From JADJXM01 sp937967285 (GTDB lineage Bacteria > Acidobacteriota > Blastocatellia > RBC074): a stretch of 64,000 nt of DNA. The position numbers and the translations under genes are program-made. This document shows, one piece after another, positions 1 to 16,380 of this stretch. How positions within the stretch are numbered: position 1 is the stretch's first letter; each line of letters begins with the position of its first letter. Location of the stretch: positions 1 through 64,000 of the forward strand of contig JBFWQI010000012.1 of NCBI GenBank assembly GCA_050249535.1, given 5' to 3'. The notes under the pieces are model-generated. The model saw nothing but the letters and a program-made list of their open reading frames with translations, did no database searches and had not been told where the DNA came from.

Positions 1-515
<515 letters not shown>

Positions 516-529
516 ATCCGCGGAACGAG

Positions 530-1522
<993 letters not shown>

Positions 1523-1540
1523 CTGGGTTCCTTGGTGATC

Positions 1541-1588
1541 GCACGCCGGGGGCGTGCGCACCTGATAGCACGCCGGGAGCGCGCGCAC
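1541..1588. repeat. Two copies of a short GC hairpin repeat
   Basis: Two direct copies of GCACGCCGGGnGCGyGCGCAC lie at 1541-1561 and 1568-1588. The first folds into a perfect 7-bp stem (GCACGCC/GGCGTGC). They fill the gap between the aldehyde dehydrogenase stop codon and the beta-lactamase-like gene. The same hairpin type occurs at 60037-60053 and, with different stem sequence, at 7088-7141. Confidence 0.65.
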
Positions 1589-1591
1589 GGA

Positions 1592-3181
1592 TTAAGCGTC
1601 GTCCCGGCTCAAGTTGTCGTCGATCAGTCGCCAGATCCCGCGTTCATTATGGTCGCGCAGTTCGACGGGCAGCGCTTTCTGCGGGAAGTTCTGGTAACAG
1701 ACGGGCCGGGCGAAGCGGAGGATCGCAGCCGTGCCGACTGAGGTCGAGCGCGAATCGGTCGTCGCCGGATACGGGCCTCCGTGGTGCATCGATGCGCAGA
1801 CCTCGACGCCGGTCGGGTATCCGTTGAAGACGATCCGTCCGACCTTCTTCTCGAGGATTCTGATCAGGGAGCCGAACTCCTCCAGATCCTTATCCGTTCC
1901 ATGAACCGTCGCCGTCAGGTGTCCCTCGAGCCCTCGAGCGAGCGTCAGCACCTCCTCGACGGATGCGCATGAGACCACGATCGACGACGGACCGAAGACC
2001 TCCTCTGAGAGATGCGGATTCCGGAGGAATGTCGAACCGTCCACCGTGAAGACGGCCGCCCGGGCCTGGGTCTTCGTCAGATCCGCGGTGTGCCTCGACT
2101 GGATTTTCGTCACACCCTCGGTCGAGCCGATGCGGCGCACTCCCTCGTCATAGGCTGCGAGTATGCCTCTGGTCAGCATCGTCCCGGCCGGTGCATCCGC
2201 CATCAGCTCCGCCAGCTTATCCGCGAAACTGTTCATATGCTCGTCCTTCAGGCCGACCGTCAATCCCGGATTGGTGCAGAACTGTCCGACGCCGAGCGTG
2301 ATCGATCCCTTGAGCCCCTCGGCCAGCGCCGATCCGCGTTCCCTGAGAGCCCCGGGCAGGACGAAGACGGGATTGATGCTGCCCATTTCAGCATAGACAG
2401 GGATCGGATCCGGTCGGCTCATTGCAGCATCGAAGAGGGCCTTTCCCGCGCGCTGCGATCCGGTGAAGCCGACAGCGCAGGTCCCGGGATGGGTAACCAG
2501 TCCGATACTCAACTCCGGTCTCGCGCCCTGCAGGAGCGAGAAGACGCCCGCCGGCACCCCAGTCTTTTCGGCCGCGCGCGCAATGGCCGTCGCAACCATC
2601 TCGGATGTGCCGGGATGCGCAGGATGCCCTTTGACAACCACAGGACATCCGGCAGCCAGCGCTGATGCGGTATCTCCGCCGGCGACCGAAAAGGCGAGAG
2701 GGAAATTGCTCGCGCCGAAGACCGCGACCGGTCCGATCGGCAGCAGCATTCTTCTGATGTCAGGTTTTGGGATCGGCTGGCGGTCATGTATCGCGCGATC
2801 GATCCTCGCATCCACCCATGACCCTTCGCGGACCAGCGTCGCGAACATCTTCAGCTGGTTGACCGTCCGACCGCGTTCGCCTGTCAATCGCTCCTTCGGC
2901 AGACCGGATTCGGCCGACGCCCTCTCGATCAGCTCATCGCCGAGCCCGACGATCTCTTCGCCGATCGCTTCAAGAAACGCCGCTTTCGATTCGGGCGGCA
3001 GCTCCCTGTAAATATCGAAGGCCTCGGACGCCGCTGCGAGCGCTCGATCTATCAGCTCAGGACCGGCTTCGTCGAACGCCGGTTTCAGGATTTCGCCTGT
3101 TGCGGGCTCAACGGCCTGAAAATTTCCCGTACCGCTCTGCGCCGGCTGCCCGGCGATGAGGCTCTTACCTGTCAGTTTCAT
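1592..3181 (-). CDS. 2-oxoglutarate semialdehyde dehydrogenase (2,5-dioxovalerate dehydrogenase)
   Basis: A 529-residue aldehyde dehydrogenase of the long KGSADH type, which oxidises 2-oxoglutarate semialdehyde to 2-oxoglutarate with NAD(P). The family catalytic set is visible: Asn159 in GASNFP, Glu265 in YAEMGSIN and the nucleophile Cys302 in GVGQFCTNPG. There is no signal peptide, so it is cytoplasmic. It lies 76 bp downstream of the FAH-family gene on the same strand; that pair carries out the last two steps of the non-phosphorylative (Weimberg) oxidation of pentoses: 2-keto-3-deoxypentonate to 2-oxoglutarate semialdehyde to 2-oxoglutarate. Other substrates of this subfamily (glucarate or hydroxyproline routes end with the same enzyme) cannot be excluded. 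No sugar dehydrogenase or sugar-acid dehydratase is in the window. Confidence 0.85.
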   Translation of the reverse strand: MKLTGKSLIAGQPAQSGTGNFQAVEPATGEILKPAFDEAGPELIDRALAAASEAFDIYRELPPESKAAFLEAIGEEIVGLGDELIERASAESGLPKERLTGERGRTVNQLKMFATLVREGSWVDARIDRAIHDRQPIPKPDIRRMLLPIGPVAVFGASNFPLAFSVAGGDTASALAAGCPVVVKGHPAHPGTSEMVATAIARAAEKTGVPAGVFSLLQGARPELSIGLVTHPGTCAVGFTGSQRAGKALFDAAMSRPDPIPVYAEMGSINPVFVLPGALRERGSALAEGLKGSITLGVGQFCTNPGLTVGLKDEHMNSFADKLAELMADAPAGTMLTRGILAAYDEGVRRIGSTEGVTKIQSRHTADLTKTQARAAVFTVDGSTFLRNPHLSEEVFGPSSIVVSCASVEEVLTLARGLEGHLTATVHGTDKDLEEFGSLIRILEKKVGRIVFNGYPTGVEVCASMHHGGPYPATTDSRSTSVGTAAILRFARPVCYQNFPQKALPVELRDHNERGIWRLIDDNLSRDDA

Positions 3182-3257
3182 GGTTTTGATTCAGTTGAGT
3201 GATTATGCGCCGGAACCGTTCAAGCGGACTCGCCCGGGTTCCCGATACGCGGAGACA

Positions 3258-4100
3258 TCATTTCCGGCCGGAGATGACGCGATTGATCAGAGTCCCGATG
3301 CCGTCGATGCTGATCCTCACTTCATCTTCCGGTCGCAGGCTGAATTCGTCGGGCGGCACGATGCCGGTGCCGGTCAGCAGAAAACATCCGAACGGAAAGC
3401 TGTTGTCGCGAAACAGATATTCGACCAGCTCTTCGGGCGATCGTTTGAGGTTGCTCAGATCGGTTCGTCCCTCGAAGGCGGTTTCGCCCGAGCGCAGAAT
3501 TCTGAGTTCGATCGCCGTCGAAGACGCGAGCGGCCTGCCGCCGAGCAGTATGCAGGGGCCGAGACCGCAACAATCGTCATAGACCTTCGCCTGCGGCAGA
3601 TAGAGCGGATTCTCGCCCTCGATGTCTCGCGAGCTCATGTCGTTGCCGATCGTGTAACCGATAATCTCGCCGAGCGAATTGATCATCAGCGCAAGTTCCG
3701 GTTCGGGCACGTTCCATTTCGAGTCCGAGCGGATGCGGACGGCGGCGCCGGGGCCGGCTACACGATGCGGCGTGGCCTTAAAGAAGAGTTCCGGCCGGGG
3801 AGCGCTGTAGACCCGTTCGTAGAAATCTCCGCCGCCGGCGGATTTCGATTCCTCCATCCGGGCCGTCCGGCTGCGGTAATAGGTGACGCCCGCCGCCCAG
3901 ACCTCCTGGCGTCCGATCGGCGCCAGCGCGTGACGCGACGGATCGAAATCCTCGAGCCTTTTCGCTCTCCGCGTCAGGCTGGTCACCACCAGTTCGAGAT
4001 CGTTGCGGTTGATCAGCACATCCCAGTCTATTTCAGGCAACTGAAGATATTCGCCGTTATCCTCGATCACCGAGCCTTCAATTGTTTTGTAGAGTTTCAT
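3258..4100 (-). CDS. FAH-family 2-keto-3-deoxypentonate dehydratase-like protein
   Basis: A 280-residue cytoplasmic protein of the fumarylacetoacetate hydrolase superfamily. The metal-site pattern is seen as PEPELAL (Glu133, Glu135) and GNDMSSRD (Asp154), followed by the conserved AKVYDDCCGLGP segment (171-182). The length and the long N-terminal part before the catalytic domain fit the 2-keto-3-deoxy-arabinonate/xylonate dehydratases rather than true fumarylacetoacetases. It is upstream of and co-directional with the semialdehyde dehydrogenase that would use its product. Exact stereospecificity cannot be told from sequence. Confidence 0.75.
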   Translation of the reverse strand: MKLYKTIEGSVIEDNGEYLQLPEIDWDVLINRNDLELVVTSLTRRAKRLEDFDPSRHALAPIGRQEVWAAGVTYYRSRTARMEESKSAGGGDFYERVYSAPRPELFFKATPHRVAGPGAAVRIRSDSKWNVPEPELALMINSLGEIIGYTIGNDMSSRDIEGENPLYLPQAKVYDDCCGLGPCILLGGRPLASSTAIELRILRSGETAFEGRTDLSNLKRSPEELVEYLFRDNSFPFGCFLLTGTGIVPPDEFSLRPEDEVRISIDGIGTLINRVISGRK

Positions 4101-4222
4101 AACAGGCCCGATAATGGCAATTAGAGATCAGGATTGCAAGCATTTCGCCCAGCGAGCAGGTTGCAATCGAGGGGATGCGCTTTTGATTCCCGCGTGATAC
4201 TCTTGATTTCCGCTAGTTGACG

Positions 4223-5437
4223 ATGTCCGTAATTATGACCAGGATGCAGATCAAAGAGAGTCCGGCAATCGATACCGCGGAACCGGCGATCGAGCTCGAG
4301 TATGTCCGGGCGCCTGCGACGATCAGCGAGCCCGAATCCGCCAGGCGGCGAATCATCTTTCTCGATCTCATGCGGGCCATCGCCGTGATCATGATGGTCC
4401 AGGGCCATACCGTCGACGTCTTCCTGTCCGATGACTGGCGCGATCCGACTACCAACGGATACTGGCTCTGGCTCTTCATCCGCGGCCTGACCGCCCCGAT
4501 CTTCCTCTTCACTGCGGGAACTGTCTTCATCTATCTCTTCACCGTCTCGTCGGCTCAAACGGGTCGAAATCCGAGGATCGGGAAGGGGATCAGAAGGTTT
4601 CTGCTGCTGGTCGCCATTGGATACCTGCTCAGATTTCCATCCGCCAATCCGATAGATTTTTCAGCGGTCTCCGAAGAGTCCTGGAAGATCTTCTATGCGG
4701 TCGATACGCTGCAACTGATCGGGTTCGGCGTGCTCTTTCTGGTCATACTGGGGTATCTGTCTCAGCGATACCTGCTCAATGCCGGGCGGCTCTTTGCGCT
4801 GGGCGGGGCATTCTTCTTCTTCCTGTTTCCGTTTTCCGAAGGCATAGACTGGTCGAGTTTCCTGCCGGTGCCGATCGCCGGATATTTGTACGCCGGGACC
4901 GGGTCGAACTTCCCGCTCATTCCGTGGGTCGGTTATCTGCTCTTCGGCGGAGTGCTCGGGACGTATCTGGCGAAAGGCCATTTCGGGCGCGCTCCGTTGC
5001 GGTTCAGCCGCGCCCTCGCACTGGTCAGTCTTTCGATCATGGTATTCAGCCAGTTGATGAATTTCGGCTCGAACTATCTGCCGGGCGGGTACGGCCCTTC
5101 GTTCGCATGGCTGAGTCTGATCATCCTCAGGCTCGGTATCGTTATGATGTTCAACGCGTTGCTGGCGGTCGTGACGGCGAGCCTTCATTCGGTCCATCCG
5201 TCGATAATTCTGGTCGGAAGACGGACGCTTCTTATTTATGTCGTCCATCTGGTCATACTGTACGGCAGTGCGTGGAATAACGGTCTGGCCAGAAACTATA
5301 CCAGGACGCTGGGCATCTGGCAGACCATCGGAGCCGCTCTTCTGATGATCGGCGTCATGGTCGCCCTGGCAGTCATCTATCCTCGAATTTCGAATAGAAT
5401 CAAGTTGTCGTTCAGAAGGCTGATCGGCGGGCGATAG
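4223..5437 (+). CDS. Membrane acyltransferase-like protein (HGSNAT/DUF1624 type)
   Basis: A polytopic membrane protein of about 404 residues with some ten hydrophobic segments. After a hydrophilic N-terminus of about 45 residues comes RRIIFLDLMRAIAVIMMV followed by QGH, the hallmark of the heparan-alpha-glucosaminide N-acetyltransferase catalytic domain family, whose histidine carries acetyl across the membrane in the characterised enzymes. A second conserved-looking stretch, FLFTAGTVF, follows a membrane segment. The substrate is unknown. The start is uncertain: TTG 4217, ATG 4223 and ATG 4235/4244 are all in frame, none with a strong ribosome-binding site. It is divergent from the FAH gene and 45 bp upstream of an amidohydrolase that has its own good ribosome-binding site. 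Confidence 0.6.
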   Translation: MSVIMTRMQIKESPAIDTAEPAIELEYVRAPATISEPESARRRIIFLDLMRAIAVIMMVQGHTVDVFLSDDWRDPTTNGYWLWLFIRGLTAPIFLFTAGTVFIYLFTVSSAQTGRNPRIGKGIRRFLLLVAIGYLLRFPSANPIDFSAVSEESWKIFYAVDTLQLIGFGVLFLVILGYLSQRYLLNAGRLFALGGAFFFFLFPFSEGIDWSSFLPVPIAGYLYAGTGSNFPLIPWVGYLLFGGVLGTYLAKGHFGRAPLRFSRALALVSLSIMVFSQLMNFGSNYLPGGYGPSFAWLSLIILRLGIVMMFNALLAVVTASLHSVHPSIILVGRRTLLIYVVHLVILYGSAWNNGLARNYTRTLGIWQTIGAALLMIGVMVALAVIYPRISNRIKLSFRRLIGGR

Positions 5438-5482
5438 GTAAACGCGATCACCCGGATCGATCAATTTAAAGGAGAATCCGAT

Positions 5483-7087
<1,605 letters not shown>

Positions 7088-7141
7088 CGGTGCGCAGGCG
7101 CTCCGCCCGATATTTTCCGCAGGCGGGGCGCCTGCGCACCG
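7088..7141. repeat. Hairpin repeat downstream of amidohydrolase gene
   Basis: Inverted arms 7088-7108 and 7121-7141 (CGGTGCGCAGGCGCTCCGCC against its near-perfect complement, two mismatches) with a 12-nt loop, starting immediately after the TGA stop. It may act as an RNA end, but no T-tract follows. The remainder of the gap to 7373 is AT-richer and shows no further gene or clear structure. Confidence 0.6.
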
Positions 7142-7373
7142 ATTTTCAGTAACCGGAATGCCGGATCCGACGTATATGAGCGTAAGTTTGCGGGATCCGG
7201 ATCGAGAATGCCGTAACCCGACCCGCAGAACTTTTCTTATCTTATTAATAACAACGTTATTGTCGATTTCCTGAGTGACGAAGAGGCCGGAGTCGGGTTA
7301 TAATGCCGGGGTATTATTCCTTCCCTGCAATAGTCTTAGAATACATTTAGATAGACCGAAATTTGGAGGATAG

Positions 7374-8726
<1,353 letters not shown>

Positions 8727-8760
8727 TCGCTCCCACCCCAACCAAGGAGTTTCGTCAATT

Positions 8761-10275
<1,515 letters not shown>

Positions 10276-10289
10276 TCATCGTCAGACCG

Positions 10290-10318
10290 ATCGCGGAGAC
10301 CGTCGCGGTCTCCGCGAT
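10290..10318. terminator. GC stem-loop after the Tat amidohydrolase gene
   Basis: A perfect 13-bp stem, ATCGCGGAGACCG paired with CGGTCTCCGCGAT, closed by a 3-nt loop, 15 bases after the stop codon. Only a short TTT follows, so it could be a weak terminator, an RNA-stability hairpin or a member of the intergenic hairpin repeats. The next gene starts 79 bases later. Confidence 0.45.
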
Positions 10319-10396
10319 TTCATCCTCTCCGCCGCAATCGCGGCCGATCATGCAAACGGCCATCAGCACGCACGTTCGTTGTGTGGAGGACCTGTT

Positions 10397-11359
<963 letters not shown>

Positions 11360-11391
11360 CAGTCATCAAGCACCAAATGGAGGAAATTTCA

Positions 11392-12363
<972 letters not shown>

Positions 12364-12386
12364 GCGGATGGATTTGGGTGCCAATT

Positions 12387-12875
12387 GTAATAGTTTCCAG
12401 TTGCCAGTTATAACTGCTCAGCCCCTCTTGGTTGAGTCGATGTCTAATCAAGCCCGCGAAGCGGCCGACATAATATAGCCCCGGGTGAAGCGAGGTCACA
12501 GGCCGAGCGATACCCGGGGTAATAGAGAAATAATCCATTTAAGCCGCGTGAGCGGCGACAGATGGTTCGATGATGAAATAATTCCATATTCTATCGCCCA
12601 CTCCGTGGGCTTGAATAATAAATAAACGGCCTCCCCGGGGTTTCGCTCGGCCTGCGGCCTCGCTTCACCCCGGGCTATTTTCTGACGCCCGCTCCGCGGG
12701 CTTGATGTGAGAATGTCCCGCTAAAGGGGCTGAGCAGTTACTGCCAGTTTCCAGTTTCCAGTTGATAGCAAGAAATCAGTGTCTGCTTGTAAGTTCAAAT
12801 TCCGGTATTACAGCACCGAGTTAAACAAGACTGGAAACTGGCAACTGGAAACTTTAACCCATGCTGAGCCGTTAC
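12387..12875. repeat. Older hairpin repeat (TTTCCAGTTGCCAG class) interrupted by a MITE-like element
   Basis: Left arm words TAGTTTCCAGTTGCCAGTT (12391-12409) continue after the inserted element as TCCAGTTTCCAGTT, and the matching right arm lies at about 12826-12875 (ACTGGAAACTGGCAACTGG followed by ATGCTGAGCCGTTAC). Removing 12410-12749 restores one hairpin with a loop of about 80 nt. The right end keeps a GTAAC-type terminal sequence; the left end is degenerate. It ends about 40 bases before the peroxidase gene. Confidence 0.75.
12410..12741. mobile_element. MITE-like element, GTAA-type ends, 8-bp target duplication
   Basis: The ends TAACTGCTCAGCCCCT (12411-12426) and its perfect complement (12725-12740) form 16-bp inverted repeats, with one further unpaired base on each side. 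The element is flanked by TGCCAGTT at 12402-12409 and 12742-12749, an exact 8-bp duplication. Inside, two further nested inverted repeats (CAAGCCCGCGAAGCGGCC type, then TTAAGCCGCGTGAGCGGCG type) make the whole element one long hairpin. It has no coding capacity. Terminal GTAA with 8-bp duplications is characteristic of the IS66 family, so an IS66-type transposase elsewhere may have moved it (inference). Confidence 0.85.
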
Positions 12876-12915
12876 ATTTGTTCAGTATTTTCCGGCCAAG
12901 GCTCAATCTTCTCGC

Positions 12916-14232
<1,317 letters not shown>

Positions 14233-14238
14233 TCGTCG

Positions 14239-14715
14239 ATGAACGATGCATGGAAGAAAGTCTCCGGGATAATCGTCGAAGGGCATCAGGTCGCTTCGCG
14301 CGGTTCCGAGCACTATGCGACCGGCACGATCGAGATGCAGATCCCATACTTCATCGAGCGCGGACTCGACCTGACGGGATTTCATCGCGGGACGCTCAAT
14401 ATCTCGATCGCGCCCGCGACGATGCATCCTTCGAGCCCGGAATTCACATTCCGCGACGTCAAATGGACCGACGCTCATCCTCCCGAACACTTCTCGTTCT
14501 CGCGATGCAGGATCGGTTTTCGCGGAGAGCGTTACGACGGCTGGATCTATTACCCGCATCCCGAGACGAAGGAACGCCACTTTCAGAACCCGTCGATCGT
14601 CGAAGTGATCGCTCCGCGCATTGCGGGCATCAGTTACGGCGACGCGGTAGAACTTGAAGTGAAACCGGATGAAATCGTCATCACAGGGGATTTCGAACCC
14701 GATCGATCCGCTTAA
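14239..14715 (+). CDS. Small cytoplasmic protein, weakly CTP-dependent riboflavin-kinase-like
   Basis: A 158-residue soluble protein without a signal peptide. Two segments recall the archaeal CTP-dependent riboflavin kinase fold: FHRGTLNISI (compare PGTLN) and VEVIAPRIAGISYGDAVEL (compare EIIAP...GD.V). Other kinase residues could not be confirmed, so the match is a suggestion only. It is wedged 6 bp after the peroxidase gene and 14 bp before the multihaem cytochrome gene, so it is very likely co-transcribed. If not a kinase it is a conserved hypothetical protein. Confidence 0.4.
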   Translation: MNDAWKKVSGIIVEGHQVASRGSEHYATGTIEMQIPYFIERGLDLTGFHRGTLNISIAPATMHPSSPEFTFRDVKWTDAHPPEHFSFSRCRIGFRGERYDGWIYYPHPETKERHFQNPSIVEVIAPRIAGISYGDAVELEVKPDEIVITGDFEPDRSA

Positions 14716-14729
14716 CTGCTGAAACCAGG

Positions 14730-15743
14730 ATGTCTGAACCGATGTCGAAAGCACTAAAGATCGCGATTCTCTCATCATTTCTGCTTGGGATCTTTCTGAT
14801 CGAACCGCTCGCACCGACCAGCGGGCAGGAGCCCGTGAAGAAGCCCGACGCCTGGGGCGGAAATCACGTCGGGCAGGAGATACCGCCGTACGTCCAGGGC
14901 GACGAATGCCTCTTCTGCCATCGCGGCGACGTCGGCCCGACCTGGCAGGAGAACGCGCACACCAGGACGATCCGCGATCGAAAGCTGCAGGCCGGCTGGG
15001 ATGAAATTCTCAAGTCACAACCCGCGCTCGCCAATGTCGAAAGCGGGATCGAGTTCCTGATCGGCGCCCGGAAGCATATCGGATTTCTGAGGAAGTCCGG
15101 TTACGGCAAGTTCGACGTGCTGAGCGCGCGCGCGGTGACGGGGACCGGGGGCAGGATAGAAAGCTGGCACGGCATCGAGAATCCGCAGTGGGTCTCGGGC
15201 AAGTTCGAGAAGAACTGCGCCGGCTGTCACACCACAGCGGTCGATCAGAAAAGCCTGACCTTCAACGCCTATGCGCTCGACTGCTACTCGTGCCACGGAG
15301 ATGTCGACCTCGGACACACTAAGGACACGACGCTCATGATCCTCTCGAAGAAGAGACGAAAAGAGGCGCAGGTGATCACGTCGCTCTGCGCTCAGTGCCA
15401 CCTGAGAGGCGGGAAGTCCAAATCCACCGGTCTGCCTTATCCGAACACCTTCATCCCCGGCGACAACCTCTTCCAGGACTTCGAGGTCGATTTCTCGAAG
15501 GCCGATGATCCGAATCTCAACCCTGGCGATCGCCACGTCTGGCGCAACGTCCGCGATGTCGTCGTCAACGGAGATGAATCGATCACCTGCATCAACTGCC
15601 ATCAGGTACACACCAGCGCGAACGCCACGCTCAGGCATCGCCGCATCCTGCGCGCTCCGATCTGCGTCGAATGCCATAACCCCGAAGGATCGTTCAAGGT
15701 CGTCAAACAATACACGGTTCACAGCGAGATCTGCGAATATTGA
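14730..15743 (+). CDS. Exported six-haem cytochrome c
   Basis: A 337-residue protein with a signal sequence (about 5-33; a start at the second Met, 14742, is also possible). Six CxxCH motifs are visible in order: CLFCH, CAGCH, CYSCH, CAQCH, CINCH and CVECH. Additional histidines (WHG, GHTKD, HVWRNV, HSE) could be distal ligands. The arrangement resembles cytochromes of the c554/NrfA-related multihaem group, without enough similarity to name an enzyme. It lies last in the peroxidase cluster and ends next to a hairpin repeat. Its role is presumably periplasmic electron transfer. Confidence 0.8.
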   Translation: MSEPMSKALKIAILSSFLLGIFLIEPLAPTSGQEPVKKPDAWGGNHVGQEIPPYVQGDECLFCHRGDVGPTWQENAHTRTIRDRKLQAGWDEILKSQPALANVESGIEFLIGARKHIGFLRKSGYGKFDVLSARAVTGTGGRIESWHGIENPQWVSGKFEKNCAGCHTTAVDQKSLTFNAYALDCYSCHGDVDLGHTKDTTLMILSKKRRKEAQVITSLCAQCHLRGGKSKSTGLPYPNTFIPGDNLFQDFEVDFSKADDPNLNPGDRHVWRNVRDVVVNGDESITCINCHQVHTSANATLRHRRILRAPICVECHNPEGSFKVVKQYTVHSEICEY

Positions 15744-15748
15744 ATAAA

Positions 15749-15956
15749 CGCCAGGACGCCAGGGGATTGAAACGCCAAGATCGCCAGGAATATCGAAACG
15801 CCAAGTCGCCAAGGTCGCCAAGAGTTTTTCAGGCTGACAATAACCGAATCACACCCATTGCCCGATAACCCGAATTTTGATATCAAATTATTATACTTGG
15901 CGATCCTGGCGTCTTGGCGTTTCAATATTCCCGGCGATCCTGGCGTTTTCCGGCGG
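15749..15956. repeat. Large hairpin repeat of iterated AACGCCAGG/CGCCAAG words
   Basis: The left arm (about 15749-15822) is made of tandem words such as AACGCCAGGACGCCAGG and AACGCCAAGATCGCCAGG; the right arm (about 15897-15956) is their complement (TTGGCGATCCTGGCG words). The loop of about 75 nt is AT-rich. It separates the cytochrome cluster from the convergent small gene and reaches almost to that gene's stop codon. The same class occurs at 22792-22955. Confidence 0.75.
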
Positions 15957-15958
15957 GT

Positions 15959-16246
15959 TCAGGCGTTGAGGGACGGGCGCACTGTCTCGCGGTATTTGAT
16001 GCACTCTTCCAGCACCTGGCGGTACTCCTCGATCTCGACATCGCGCTCGCAGCAGAGGATCATCAGTCCTCCGTCATCCCTGAAATTTCCATCCCATTCG
16101 ATGACCTGCTCGTCCGACCACGCAGGATCGTACTGGAGCATCTTTTCGTCGTCCATACGATCGAAGTACGCTCGCAGGTTGACGCCGGTCTCGTCCGTCG
16201 GGATGTGCGAATAGGCTTGTTCGAAGTTCCAGATCGGTTGTTCCAT
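15959..16246 (-). CDS. Small acidic hypothetical protein
   Basis: A 95-residue acidic protein beginning MEQPIWNFEQAYSHIP, without signal peptide or membrane segment; one CC pair lies near residue 65 (MILCCERD). It is not recognised as a known family. The start at 16246 has GGAGG ten bases upstream. It lies 134 bp downstream of the TonB-dependent receptor gene on the same strand, beyond a strong stem-loop, so it may be transcribed separately. Its stop codon sits at the edge of the hairpin repeat. Confidence 0.5.
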   Translation of the reverse strand: MEQPIWNFEQAYSHIPTDETGVNLRAYFDRMDDEKMLQYDPAWSDEQVIEWDGNFRDDGGLMILCCERDVEIEEYRQVLEECIKYRETVRPSLNA

Positions 16247-16330
16247 TGCTGATTGACCTCCGTTAAGAATGATATGAAGTAACTGGATTTTACAGCTTTG
16301 GACGTCACTTTTCCATCTGTACATGTCGGA

Positions 16331-16375
16331 AGCGCCGTCGGTCACAACTGCAATTTCATCGTGACCGACGGCGCT
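16331..16375 (-). terminator. Stem-loop after the TonB-dependent receptor gene
   Basis: A perfect 15-bp stem, AGCGCCGTCGGTCAC (16331-16345) paired with 16361-16375, with a 15-nt loop, begins 6 bases beyond the receptor stop codon. No T-tract follows on the minus strand, so intrinsic termination is unproven; transcript stabilisation is equally possible. Confidence 0.5.
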
Positions 16376-16380
16376 CCAGG

